From the NCBI GenBank assembly GCA_040219515.1, contig JAVJSI010000009.1:1-64000 (forward strand): a stretch of DNA of 64,000 nt. The letters are read 5' to 3'. The notes below the pieces were generated by a model. The model made no database searches. It was given only the letters and a program-made list of their open reading frames with translations, and was not told the DNA's origin. The translations under genes were made by a program, and so were the position numbers. The stretch is from Acidimicrobiales bacterium. Lineage in GTDB: Bacteria > Actinomycetota > Acidimicrobiia > Acidimicrobiales > Aldehydirespiratoraceae. Shown piece by piece: positions 32,303 to 40,941 of the stretch (position 1 is the first letter of the stretch; every line of letters begins with the position of its first letter).

Positions 32303-33208
32303 TCAGCCCCCGGTGGGGAGTTCCTGTTCGAGCGTCAACGTCGGTGCGAAGAGATCGCCGTGTTCCTCGATGCGGTCGAGCACCTCGCTCGCCTCGAATC
32401 CGAGCGGCTCCCCGTCGGCGCCGTCGGCGACCTCGTCCCAGGTCAACGGGGTCGACACGGTCGGTCGATCCTTCGCCCGCAACGAGTACGGCGCGATCGT
32501 CGTCTTGTGGCGCGAATTCTGACTCCAGTCGATGAATACCTTGCCCTTGCGCAGCTTCTTGGTCATGTTCGACAGCACGAGCCTCGGGAGCTTCTTCTCG
32601 AGGAGTTGTGCCACGGCCAACGCGAAGTCCGAGGCGTGATCGTGTGCGTGTGGCGTGTTGAGCGGCGCATAGAGCTGCATGCCCTTGCTGCCCGAGGTCT
32701 TCGGGAACGACGCCAACCCGACGGTGTCGAGCACCTCCCGGATCTCGAGTGCGACCTGCGCGCACTCGACGATGGTGGCCGGATCGCCGGGGTCGAGATC
32801 GAAGACCAGCATCGTCGGCGTGTCGATGTCACCGCATCGAGACATCGGCGAATGGATCTCGAGTGCCGCGAGGTTGGCCGTCCACGCGAGCGCGGCGATC
32901 GAATCGAGCTTGCAGTACTCGATGCCACCGCGGCGATCACCGGGGCCGAGACAGGTGTCGACCCAGCCCGGTCGATGCGAAGGACAGCGCTTCTCGAAAA
33001 AGGAGTCGCCGGTCACCCCGTCGGGCCATCGCCGCAGGGTGATCCCCCGATCCTCGATGTGGGGCAACATCACCGGCGCGATGCGCACGTAGTAGTCGAT
33101 GACCTGGGCTTTCGCGAACCCGACCATCGGATAGAGCACCTTCTCGAGGTTCGACACGGCCAGCCGGTGACCGTCGACCTCGACGTGGACACGCTCGGAT
33201 TCGGGCAC
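32303..33208 (-). CDS. NHEJ polymerase (LigD polymerase-domain protein, stand-alone)
   Basis: The 301-residue protein is the archaeo-eukaryotic-primase-type Pol domain of LigD without ligase or nuclease domains. It shows VSNLEKVLYPMVGFAKAQVI near residue 18, GVTGDSFFEKRCPSHRP near residue 64, the catalytic acidic pair in VFDLDPGDP at 135-143 and FPKTSGSKGMQLYAPL near residue 165. It adds nucleotides at broken DNA ends. A GTG at 33208, 16 nt after the Ku stop, gives the family-like N-terminus; the frame also runs upstream through the Ku tail, which is rejected. It forms a two-gene end-joining unit with Ku. Confidence 0.92.
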   Translation of the reverse strand: MPESERVHVEVDGHRLAVSNLEKVLYPMVGFAKAQVIDYYVRIAPVMLPHIEDRGITLRRWPDGVTGDSFFEKRCPSHRPGWVDTCLGPGDRRGGIEYCKLDSIAALAWTANLAALEIHSPMSRCGDIDTPTMLVFDLDPGDPATIVECAQVALEIREVLDTVGLASFPKTSGSKGMQLYAPLNTPHAHDHASDFALAVAQLLEKKLPRLVLSNMTKKLRKGKVFIDWSQNSRHKTTIAPYSLRAKDRPTVSTPLTWDEVADGADGEPLGFEASEVLDRIEEHGDLFAPTLTLEQELPTGG

Positions 33209-33224
33209 CGGCTCGATCCGCCGT

Positions 33225-34154
33225 TCAGGCCGACTTGCGGACGCGAGCAGATTTCTTGGCCGCCTTCTTGGCGGACTTCTTCGCCGCCTTCTTCGCGGGC
33301 TTGGCCCCACCCTTTCCGGCACCCTTTCCGGCGGGGCCCTTCCCCGCGGCCGGATGACGACCCCGCGCCTTCTTCGCTTCCTTCACCGATGCCTCGAGCG
33401 CGGCCATGAGGTCGATCACCTTGTCCGACGACGCGGCGGGGGCGGGAACGAGATCGTCGCCGGTCTCCCCTGCCGCCTTCCGCTCGATCAGCTCGAGTAC
33501 CGCCTCGCGATAGGTGTCCTTGTGACGCTCGGGCTCGAAGGTGGCGTCGAGGGTGGCGATGAGTTGCTCGGCCATCGCCTGCTCCTTTTCGTCGATCTCG
33601 ATGTCGTCGAGCAGGTCGAAGCCCCCGATGTCGGCCGGGTCGACGATCTCGTCGGCGTAGACCATCGTGGACAGCACCAGCCGCCCGTCGACGGGGCGCA
33701 CGGCGCCGAGGTACTGCTTCGACCGCATGACGAAGTGACAGATGCCGACCTTCGATGCCTCGTCCATGGCGTTGGCCAGCAGCTTGTAGGGCTTGGCCGT
33801 CTGCGCATCGGGCACGAGGTGGTAGGCGTTGTCGTAGAAGATCGGGTCGATGTCGGCCAGATCCACGAACTCGTCGATGTCGATGGTGCGCACCGCTTCG
33901 GGATCGAGAGCGGCGACCTCGTCGTCGGTGATCAGCACGAACTCCCCCGAGGGAAGCTCGTAGCCCTTCACGATGCGCTCGTAGGGCACCTCCTCGCCGT
34001 CCTCGGCCGACACGCGCTTCTGCTTGACCCGCGAGCCGGTGGCCGAATCGATCTGGTTGAAGCGGACCGTCTTGCGACTGACCGCGCTGTACAACTTCAC
34101 CGGGATGCTGACCAGCCCGAAGCTGATCGACCCATTCCAAATCGCTCTCGGCAT
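33225..34154 (-). CDS. ku: Ku protein, non-homologous end joining
   Basis: The 309-residue protein starts PRAIWNGSISFGLVSIPVKL, the hallmark of bacterial Ku, and has RVKQKRVSAEDGEEVPYERI near residue 45 and LVLSTMVYADEIVD near residue 158. The last 50 residues form a Lys/Ala/Gly-rich tail (AAKKSAKKAAKKSARVRK), as in actinobacterial Ku proteins that bind DNA more stably. It forms a ring on DNA ends and recruits the polymerase/ligase. The ATG at 34154 with TGGAG upstream is chosen over one five codons earlier. It is followed by the LigD-Pol gene. Confidence 0.96.
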   Translation of the reverse strand: MPRAIWNGSISFGLVSIPVKLYSAVSRKTVRFNQIDSATGSRVKQKRVSAEDGEEVPYERIVKGYELPSGEFVLITDDEVAALDPEAVRTIDIDEFVDLADIDPIFYDNAYHLVPDAQTAKPYKLLANAMDEASKVGICHFVMRSKQYLGAVRPVDGRLVLSTMVYADEIVDPADIGGFDLLDDIEIDEKEQAMAEQLIATLDATFEPERHKDTYREAVLELIERKAAGETGDDLVPAPAASSDKVIDLMAALEASVKEAKKARGRHPAAGKGPAGKGAGKGGAKPAKKAAKKSAKKAAKKSARVRKSA

Positions 34155-34161
34155 GACTCCA

Positions 34162-34171
34162 GTGTGCACAC
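34162..34171. promoter_or_regulatory. Palindrome GTGTGCACAC upstream of ku
   Basis: A perfect 10-nt palindrome sits 8-17 nt upstream of the ku ATG. It overlaps the place where a repressor would block transcription or translation. No match to a named operator is claimed. Confidence 0.2.
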
Positions 34172-34206
34172 GGTCGGGGCCGCAGAGGCAAGCATCGGCC
34201 CTGCGC

Positions 34207-35061
34207 TCAGGTGTCGAGGAGGATCCGAGCCACCAGGTCCTGCCCGAAGGCGGTGAGGATGGCCAGGTACATCAACCCCGTCGCCGCCATCACCGCCGAG
34301 TACTCGCGCTCGCGCAGCGCGGCCCGGGTGACGAAGACGAGTCCGATCGTGGTGACCACGCAGGCGACCCAGAACCAGCCGAGCAGGCCGTTGTACGCGT
34401 CATCGATCGAACCGTTGAGCACCGAGATCATGCCGGTCGGAAGAAGCATCGCGATCGTCTCGGGGACCCAGAGGATGCCCGTCCATCGCACCAGCTCGTG
34501 GATGGGGGCCCGGGCCAAGCCGGGCTGCACCAGATACCAGTGTCCGAGCAACATGGCATCGGTGACGACGCCGAGGAACAGCGCGCTGGTGATGCCGCGG
34601 AACACCGACAACAGCACCGGGTCGCCGGCCGCGATCGACCCGAAGAGCACCGCCACCAGGCCGAGCCCTGCGGTCACCAGGTCCAACACCGGCGGGAACT
34701 CGGCCGCCGACTTGTCGAAACGTTGCTCGTCACGGTCGATTCCCGTCATCTCGGCGACGCGCGTCGTACGCCGTTCGACGACCTCGCGCTGTCCTTCCAC
34801 GCCGGCCCGGCGTCGACCCACCGAGATCCCCAGCGTGACCAGGCCGGCGGCGATGAAGGCCATCGTCGCGATCTCGCGGGTCCAGGTCGGGTCGGTGGCG
34901 AAGGCGGCGACCAGCGAGCCCCCGGCCAGGATGAGGAACGTCAGGCGCTGGATCCAGCCGTAGCCCAGGCCGACCTCGCGGCGGCGAGTGGTGACCCACA
35001 GGAAGAGCCAGCCACCGGCCGCCCACTGGACCAGTACGGTGGCGCCATCGACTCGAATCAC
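34207..35061 (-). CDS. Multi-pass membrane protein of unknown function
   Basis: The 284-residue protein starts with GTG at 35061 in a GTGA overlap with the M24 peptidase gene. It has about eight hydrophobic segments, for example VLVQWAAGGWLFLWV, LTFLILAGGSLVAAF and VACVVTTIGLVFVTRAAL. One soluble loop with RRAGVEGQREVVERRTTRVA lies near residue 85. HWYLVQPGLARAPIHELVRW near residue 170 is the most distinctive segment. No transporter or enzyme motif was recognised. Coupling to the peptidase suggests co-expression, but no shared function is evident. Confidence 0.7.
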   Translation of the reverse strand: MIRVDGATVLVQWAAGGWLFLWVTTRRREVGLGYGWIQRLTFLILAGGSLVAAFATDPTWTREIATMAFIAAGLVTLGISVGRRRAGVEGQREVVERRTTRVAEMTGIDRDEQRFDKSAAEFPPVLDLVTAGLGLVAVLFGSIAAGDPVLLSVFRGITSALFLGVVTDAMLLGHWYLVQPGLARAPIHELVRWTGILWVPETIAMLLPTGMISVLNGSIDDAYNGLLGWFWVACVVTTIGLVFVTRAALREREYSAVMAATGLMYLAILTAFGQDLVARILLDT

Positions 35062-36167
35062 GCGGTCACCACGGCGAGGTGGTGATCGACGAGGTTCAGC
35101 GAGTCGGGCCCGTCGGGGGTCGCGACCACGATGTCTTCGAGCCGCATGCCCCACTGTCCGGGCATGTAGATGCCCGGCTCGATCGAGAACGCGTTGCCGG
35201 CCGCGAGCGGCGCGGTGTTGCCCTCGACGATGTAGGGGTCTTCATGGGCCTCGACCCCGATGCCGTGACCGGTGCGGTGGATGAAGTACGAACCGAAACC
35301 GGCGTTGTTGATCTTCTCCCGACCGGCCCGATCGACGTCCTCGGCCGGCGTGCCCACCGTCGCGGCCCGCACCGACGCGGCTTGCGCCTCGTGGAGCACG
35401 GCATACGCCTCGAGGAAGTCGCGTTCGGGGCGGTCGCCGACCCAGACGCAGCGCGTGATGTCGGAGCAGTAGCCGACGCCGTCGTCACCGACCATCGTGC
35501 CGCCGAAATCGCACAGCAGACCCTCGCCTTCACGGATGATGCGCGAGCCCGCCTCGTGGTGTGGTGATGCGGCGTTCTCCCCCGCTGCGACGATGGCGAA
35601 ATTCACCCGACCGTGGCCTTCGGCGATGATCTGACGCCCCAGCTCGGCCGAGACCTCGGCCTCGGTACGACCGACGAGTGGAATCTCGCCGGCCTGCAGG
35701 CGGGCGGCGATGCGATCGACCGCCGCGCTCGCGGCCCGGAGCCGCGCGATCTCGTCGGCGGTCTTCACCGAGCGGATGGGGCTCGTGATCGTGGATGCCC
35801 GTCGAAACGAGGTGCCGGGGCAGGCGCTGATGAGATCGACGAGAAACCCGCTCCACATGTGGTCGCCGACCGCGGCCGTCGCCGCCGGACCCATCAGCGA
35901 CGCGATGAGGGCGATGGGGTCCTGGCTCTCGGTCCACGGTGTGAGGGTGAAGACCCCGGCCTGTTCGCGCACGCGGGGCGCTTCCAGCGCCGGCACCACG
36001 AGCGAGGCATCGCCGTCACGAGGCACCACCAGCATCGTGATCCGTTCGAGCGGCATCGCCTCGTAGCCCGAGAAGTACGGCAGGTCGGCACCGACCGACA
36101 GCAGGAGGACATCGACCCCATCGGCGTCCATGCGGGCCCGGGCACGTTGCAGTCGTTCGGCGAACAT
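35058..36167 (-). CDS. M24-family Xaa-Pro aminopeptidase
   Basis: The 369-residue protein has a creatinase-type N-terminal domain and a pita-bread catalytic domain. The five metal ligands are visible: Asp in LLCDFGG, Asp in YCSDITR, His in RTGHGIGVEAHE, Glu in SIEPGIYMPG and Glu in MRLEDIVV. It probably cleaves N-terminal residues next to proline. The ATG at 36167 is 6 nt from TAGCCT and lacks a ribosome-binding site, fitting a leaderless start. Its stop overlaps the membrane protein gene start. Confidence 0.93.
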   Translation of the reverse strand: MFAERLQRARARMDADGVDVLLLSVGADLPYFSGYEAMPLERITMLVVPRDGDASLVVPALEAPRVREQAGVFTLTPWTESQDPIALIASLMGPAATAAVGDHMWSGFLVDLISACPGTSFRRASTITSPIRSVKTADEIARLRAASAAVDRIAARLQAGEIPLVGRTEAEVSAELGRQIIAEGHGRVNFAIVAAGENAASPHHEAGSRIIREGEGLLCDFGGTMVGDDGVGYCSDITRCVWVGDRPERDFLEAYAVLHEAQAASVRAATVGTPAEDVDRAGREKINNAGFGSYFIHRTGHGIGVEAHEDPYIVEGNTAPLAAGNAFSIEPGIYMPGQWGMRLEDIVVATPDGPDSLNLVDHHLAVVTA

Positions 36168-36173
36168 GCGTCG

Positions 36174-36179
36174 AGGCTA
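36174..36179 (-). promoter_or_regulatory. -10 box TAGCCT, leaderless start
   Basis: TAGCCT on the minus strand lies 6 nt upstream of the ATG at 36167. Its first base falls in the lipBA stop codon region, so the promoter sits in the 9-nt gene gap. Confidence 0.45.
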
Positions 36180-37934
36180 TGAGGTGACCGCTGAAGCGGC
36201 ATCTCGGGCGTGGTACGACGAGCGGGTGAGCGGCGACGACTCGACATGGCCGATTCCCGCCGCCTCGCCGAGTCGCTTCCACTCCTCGAACCGGGCCGGC
36301 TCCCACCACTGCGCGACCGGAAGGTGATGCGAGGTCGGGCGCAGATACTGGCCGATCGTCACGATGTCGGTGCCGACGGCCGCGAGGTCGGCCAGGGTCT
36401 GTTCGACCTCGTCGGACCGCTCACCCATCCCGACGATGATCGAGGACTTCGTCGTCAGTCCCGCCGCCTTGGCCCGAGCCAGCACCGAGAGGCTCCGCGC
36501 GTAGCCCGCCGAAGGGCGAACGGCGCGCTGGAGTCGGGCCACGGTCTCGATGTTGTGGTTGAACACGTCGGGTTCGGCGGCGAAGAGCACCGCCAACGAG
36601 GCGTCGTCACCGCGCAGATCGGACACCAACGTCTCCACCCGACACTCGGGGTTGCGTTCGCGGATCGCCGCCACGGTGGCGGCAACGGCGGCTGCGCCAC
36701 CGTCGTCGAGGTCGTCGCGAGCGACCATCGTGATCACTGCGTGACGCAGACCCATTCGATGGACGGCCTCGGCCACCCGGGCCGGTTCGTCGGGATCGGG
36801 GGCCAGGGGTTTGCGGGTGTCGACGAGGCAGAACCCGCACGCCCTCGTGCACCGTTCACCGAGCACCATGAACGTGGCGGTGCCGTCGTTCCAGCACTCG
36901 GAGATGTTCGGGCAACCGGCCTCTTCACAGACGGTGACGAGGTCGAGTTCGCGCATCGTCGCCCGGATCCGGCGGTATTCCGGGCCGGTGTCGAGCGGCA
37001 CCCGCATCCATTCGGGCTTGCGGGCTCGGAGCCGCACGGGGTCGTGGTCGGTGGCTCCGGCTTCCTCGAGCCGCCCCAGGAGTCGCACCGACGTGCCGTC
37101 GGCAAGCGCGTCGAAGTCGGACTCGGAGGGCCCCGGGGCCCGACCGTGACCGACGCCGTCACGGCCGACGGGCGTGCCGGCGCCCTCGCCGCGGGTGAAC
37201 GGGGCGAGGTCGCGATCGTCGACGCGCCAGGCGACGTCGGCCCGGTCGATGGGCCGACCGGCGGCGAACCGGCGGGCCATCGCCTCGGTCACGAGATCGA
37301 CCACCGTGGCCATCGTCGCGTCACGACCCTCGCGGGCCAGGGAGGTGACCCCCTTGTCGGTGATGCCACACGGCACGATGCGATCGAACCATTCGAGATC
37401 AGGATCGACGTTGAGCGCGAACCCGTGCATCGAGCGGCCTCGGGTGATCCGCACGCCGATCGCCGCGATCTTGCGTGGCTGGGGCGAGTCGGTGCCCACC
37501 CACACACCCGTGCACCGGGGCAGGCGGCCGGCCTCGAGCCCGAGCTCGGCCAGCACCTCGATGAGCACGGCCTCGAGACCGTGGACGTAGGCCGCGGTGT
37601 CGGCCATGCCCCCGCCCCGACGGCCGGGCACGGTGAGGATCGGGTAGCCGACGAGTTGGCCGGGTCCGTGGTAGGTGATGTCACCTCCACGATCGGTCTC
37701 GACGACCTCACCGCCGAGGTCGCGCACCGCGGACTCGTCGATCAGCAGATGTGCGGCCGGTGTGCGCCGACTGGTGGTGATCGTGTGCGGATGCTCGAGC
37801 AACAGCAGGTGGTCGGCGTCGTCGGCCACCAGCGCTCGCTGGAGGCCGAGCGCGTCTCGATAGGCGACCCGGCCGAGCCATCGAACCCGGAGGGCTCGCC
37901 GGTCGACAGCGGCCTCACCCGCGGGACGGGTCAG
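36177..37934 (-). CDS. lipB-lipA: LipB-LipA fusion: octanoyltransferase plus lipoyl synthase
   Basis: One uninterrupted frame encodes both steps of lipoate synthesis. LipB spans residues 15-225, with RGGDITYHGPGQLVGYPI at 82-99, Lys155 in PRKIAAIG and the acyl-accepting Cys189 in VPCGITDKG. A linker of about 75 residues follows. LipA spans residues 305-585, with auxiliary-cluster Cys336/341/347 in CEEAGCPNISEC, radical-SAM Cys362/366/369 in CTRACGFC, and SSPLTRSSY near the end. No ATG or GTG precedes the LipB fold. The best start is CTG at 37934, in a CTGA overlap with sucB and just after GGAGG. An internal GTG at 37037 could also start LipA alone. It lies directly downstream of the E2 gene, whose product carries lipoate. 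Confidence 0.85.
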   Translation of the reverse strand: MTRPAGEAAVDRRALRVRWLGRVAYRDALGLQRALVADDADHLLLLEHPHTITTSRRTPAAHLLIDESAVRDLGGEVVETDRGGDITYHGPGQLVGYPILTVPGRRGGGMADTAAYVHGLEAVLIEVLAELGLEAGRLPRCTGVWVGTDSPQPRKIAAIGVRITRGRSMHGFALNVDPDLEWFDRIVPCGITDKGVTSLAREGRDATMATVVDLVTEAMARRFAAGRPIDRADVAWRVDDRDLAPFTRGEGAGTPVGRDGVGHGRAPGPSESDFDALADGTSVRLLGRLEEAGATDHDPVRLRARKPEWMRVPLDTGPEYRRIRATMRELDLVTVCEEAGCPNISECWNDGTATFMVLGERCTRACGFCLVDTRKPLAPDPDEPARVAEAVHRMGLRHAVITMVARDDLDDGGAAAVAATVAAIRERNPECRVETLVSDLRGDDASLAVLFAAEPDVFNHNIETVARLQRAVRPSAGYARSLSVLARAKAAGLTTKSSIIVGMGERSDEVEQTLADLAAVGTDIVTIGQYLRPTSHHLPVAQWWEPARFEEWKRLGEAAGIGHVESSPLTRSSYHARDAASAVTS

Positions 37935-39358
37935 CGGACCTCCGCCTCCCAGTCGCGCGTCTCGATGATCTCCTTGACGCGGTGCATGAACGCAGCGGCG
38001 TAGGCCCCGTCGAAGGCTCGATGGTCCCAGGCCAGAGCCAGCACGCCGACCGAGTGGATCGCGATCGACTCGTTGCCGTACTCGTCGGTGACGACGACGG
38101 GCTTTCGCTGCACGCCGTCGGTGGAGAGAATCGCGACCTGCGGCTGATTGATGATCGGGAACTGCATCATCGTGCCGTACTGACCCGCGTTGGTGAGGGT
38201 GAAGGTGCCACCGGAGAGGTCGTCGGGGCGGAGCTGCTTGGTGCGAGCCCGCGACGCGACGTCGACGATGTCGCGCGCGATCTGTCGGAGGCGCTTGCCA
38301 TCGGCAGCCTTCACCACCGGGGCGAGGAGGCCGTCGAAGTCGATGTCGACGGCCACGGCGAGATTCACCTCGTCGTGGACGACCAGGTGATCGCCGCCGA
38401 AACTGGCGTTGAGGTGCGGGTACTCGCGCAGCGCATCGACGACGGCGCGGGCGATGAAGGGCAGATAGGTGAGGCTGAACCCCTCGTCGGCCTTCCAACC
38501 CGACTTGATCGAGCGACGCACGTACTCGACGCGCTCGTAGTCGACCTCCATCGCCGTGAGGACGTGGGGCGAGGTCTGCTTCGACATCACCATGTGTTCG
38601 GCCGTGCGCTTGCGCACGTTGTTCAGGGGCACGATCTCGTCGCGTGGGCCCACCGCGGGGACCGGTGCCGAGTCGGTGGCCGGGGCCGGGGCCGGCGATT
38701 GCGAGGGCGCCGCCTGCGGGGTGGACTCGGGCGCCGGTGCGGCCGGGGCCTCGGGGGCCTCGGCTGCCGGTGCCTCGGACGAGGTGCCACCACCGGCGAG
38801 AATCACTCGCTCGACATCGGCGCGAGTGATGCGGCCACCGATCCCCGAACCCTCGATGGTCGAGGCGTCGAGTCCGTTGTCGTTGATCAGGCGACGAACG
38901 ACCGGGGAGAGCACGAGTGACGCGTCCGCCGCCGGCGCGGCCGGCGCTTCGGGCTCGGGAGCCGCGGTAGGAGCGGGCGGGGGTGGGGGCGGGGGTGCCG
39001 GTGCCGGTGCCGGCGATGGTGCAGGGTCCGGCGTGGACTCGGCCGTCGCCGGCGCGGACTCGGCCGGCGGAGCCGGCGACTCGGCCGGCGCGGCATCGGC
39101 CGCCGGAGCCGGCGATTCGGAACCCGCATCGCCGACGCGGGCCAGCACCTGGCCGACCTCGACGACGTCGCCTTCCTGGGCCAGGATCTCACTCAGCACG
39201 CCGGCCACCGGGCTCGGAACCTCGCTGTCGACCTTGTCGGTCGAGATCTCGAAGAGGATCTCGTCCATCGCCACGTCGTCGCCGACCTGCTTGAACCACC
39301 GTGTGATCGTCCCCTCGGTGACGGTCTCACCCAGCTGGGGCATCGTGACATCGGCCAT
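37931..39358 (-). CDS. sucB: 2-oxo acid dehydrogenase E2 (dihydrolipoyl acyltransferase)
   Basis: The 475-residue protein has one lipoyl domain with Lys42 in EISTDKVDSE and an Ala/Pro-rich linker (residues 80-150). An E3/E1-binding domain follows (SPVVRRLINDNGLDAS, then GRITRADVERVI). The catalytic domain has TSPHVLTAMEVDYERVEYVR near residue 265 and the active-site WDHRAFDGAYA near residue 440. It is probably the E2 of 2-oxoglutarate dehydrogenase, though a branched-chain or pyruvate enzyme cannot be excluded because E1 is not in the window. GAGGAACTG precedes the ATG. It sits between lpd and the LipB-LipA fusion, so carrier, loading enzymes and E3 are together. Confidence 0.92.
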   Translation of the reverse strand: MADVTMPQLGETVTEGTITRWFKQVGDDVAMDEILFEISTDKVDSEVPSPVAGVLSEILAQEGDVVEVGQVLARVGDAGSESPAPAADAAPAESPAPPAESAPATAESTPDPAPSPAPAPAPPPPPPPAPTAAPEPEAPAAPAADASLVLSPVVRRLINDNGLDASTIEGSGIGGRITRADVERVILAGGGTSSEAPAAEAPEAPAAPAPESTPQAAPSQSPAPAPATDSAPVPAVGPRDEIVPLNNVRKRTAEHMVMSKQTSPHVLTAMEVDYERVEYVRRSIKSGWKADEGFSLTYLPFIARAVVDALREYPHLNASFGGDHLVVHDEVNLAVAVDIDFDGLLAPVVKAADGKRLRQIARDIVDVASRARTKQLRPDDLSGGTFTLTNAGQYGTMMQFPIINQPQVAILSTDGVQRKPVVVTDEYGNESIAIHSVGVLALAWDHRAFDGAYAAAFMHRVKEIIETRDWEAEVR

Positions 39359-39482
39359 CAGTTCCTCATTCCCGTGTGCTCATTTCGGTGTTTCTCGTGT
39401 CTGGTGTGCTCGTGCCTGGTTACTTGCTCGGTGCGCCCGGATCGGCGGTCGCGGCGACGCTTTCGATGGTAGGTGGCCGCGG

Positions 39483-40919
39483 TCAGCCGTGGAGGGAGCG
39501 TCCGGTCAGCGACAACACCGTCTCGCCGAACAGCTCCGACATGGTCGGGTGCGGCTGGATGAACGCGGCGACGTCGTCGACCGTGGCCTCCCAGTTGACC
39601 GCCAGGTATCCCTGACCGAGCTGCTCGGTGACCCACGGCCCGACCATGTGGACGCCGAGGATCCGTCCGCCCGTGCCGTCGGCCCGCTTCTCGGCGATGA
39701 CCTTCACGATGCCGTCGGTGTCGCCGACGATCTTGGCCCGCCCGTTGCCGATGAACCGATGCGACGAGGTGACCACGTCGAAGCCGGCCGCCTTGGCCGC
39801 CTCCTCGGTGTAGCCGGCGAAGGCGACCTCGGGGTGGCAGTAGATGCACCACGGTGTGCCGTGATGGTCGAGCGGCACCGGGGACTCGCCGAGGATGTCG
39901 CGGATCGCGAGCATGCCTTCAGCGAACGCCACGTGGGCCAGCTGCGGTGTGTTGATCAGATCGCCCACCGCCCACACGCCTGGCTCGCCGGTGCGGCAGC
40001 GTTCGTCGACCGTGACGTACCCGCGCTCGTCGGTGGCCACGCCGGTGCCCTCGAGCCCGAGCAGGTCGGGGAAGGGCCGACGACCCACGGACATCACGAT
40101 GGTCTCGACATCGAGGGTCTCGCCCTCGCCGAAGGCCACGGTGGTGTGGTTGCCCGATGCGTCGGGAGTGTGGCCCTGCACCATCACACCGGTCCGCACC
40201 GTGATACCGCGCTTCTTGAACGACCGCTCGACGACCTTCGTGGCGTCGGCGTCGCATCCGGCCAGGATCTGCGGCATCGCCTCGAGGATCGTGACCTCGA
40301 CACCGAGATCGCCCATCATCGATGCGAACTCGCAGCCGATCGCCCCGCCGCCGATGACGGCGGCGGTGGCGGGGAGCGACTCGATCGAGAGCATCTCGTC
40401 GGAGGTGACGACGAACTTGCCGTCGACGTCGAACCCGGGGAGGGACCGCGGCAGTGAACCGGTCGCCAGGACGACGGCGGGCGCCGTGAGGGTGACGTCA
40501 CCGCTCGCACCGCCGCTGACGGTCACCCGATGGTCGGCGCCGAGCGAGCCGGCCCCGTCGTAGACCGTGACCTTGCGGCCCTTGAGGAGACCGGTGAGCC
40601 CGCCGACCAGCTGATCGATGATGTCCTGTTTGCGGGTCATCGTGACCGACCAGTCGAGGGTCGGCGCCGAGGCGTTCACCCCGAACGCCGCCGCATCCTG
40701 CACCGTGCGGAACACGTGCGCCGTCTCGAGCAGTTCCTTGGCCGGGATGCAGCCCACGTTGAGGCAGGTGCCGCCGATCTTGCCGCGCTCGATCATGCCG
40801 ACGTCGAGTCCGATTCCGGCGCCGTAGAGTGCGGCGGCGTAGCCACCGGGGCCACCGCCGATCACGATCACATCATGTTGTCCGTCGATCGGAACGACCT
40901 CCTGTGAGAACGAGGTCAA
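39483..40919 (-). CDS. lpdA: Dihydrolipoyl dehydrogenase (E3)
   Basis: The protein, up to 478 residues, has the FAD-binding DVIVIGGGPGGYAAALYGAG and the redox-active Cys pair in GGTCLNVGCIPAKE near residue 49. The NAD-binding AAVIGGGAIGCEFASMMGDL lies near residue 186 and the His/Glu active pair in QPHPTMSELFGE near residue 461. It reoxidises dihydrolipoamide on E2. The start is uncertain: the given TTG has no ribosome-binding site, while a strong AGGAGG lies inside the frame, 8 nt before an ATC codon that would give a product about ten residues shorter. The 124 nt to sucB hold an A/C-rich stretch on the coding strand with no gene seen. Confidence 0.93.
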   Translation of the reverse strand: MTSFSQEVVPIDGQHDVIVIGGGPGGYAAALYGAGIGLDVGMIERGKIGGTCLNVGCIPAKELLETAHVFRTVQDAAAFGVNASAPTLDWSVTMTRKQDIIDQLVGGLTGLLKGRKVTVYDGAGSLGADHRVTVSGGASGDVTLTAPAVVLATGSLPRSLPGFDVDGKFVVTSDEMLSIESLPATAAVIGGGAIGCEFASMMGDLGVEVTILEAMPQILAGCDADATKVVERSFKKRGITVRTGVMVQGHTPDASGNHTTVAFGEGETLDVETIVMSVGRRPFPDLLGLEGTGVATDERGYVTVDERCRTGEPGVWAVGDLINTPQLAHVAFAEGMLAIRDILGESPVPLDHHGTPWCIYCHPEVAFAGYTEEAAKAAGFDVVTSSHRFIGNGRAKIVGDTDGIVKVIAEKRADGTGGRILGVHMVGPWVTEQLGQGYLAVNWEATVDDVAAFIQPHPTMSELFGETVLSLTGRSLHG

Positions 40920-40941
40920 CCATAGCGATCCCGGCCGACCC

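Noticed and set aside
33209-33322. Longer N-terminus for the LigD polymerase protein
   Set aside because: It would read the Ku Lys-rich tail in another frame, giving an Arg/Pro peptide with no family match. The GTG at 33208 fits the family.
38000-38498. Upstream extension of the LipB-LipA frame to 38498
   Set aside because: The extra residues are Arg-rich and lie antisense-like in a second frame over sucB. The LipB fold begins only after the sucB stop.
39359-39482. Extra small gene between sucB and lpd
   Set aside because: Only short His/Arg-rich frames exist there. The stretch looks like an unstructured A/C-rich leader for sucB.
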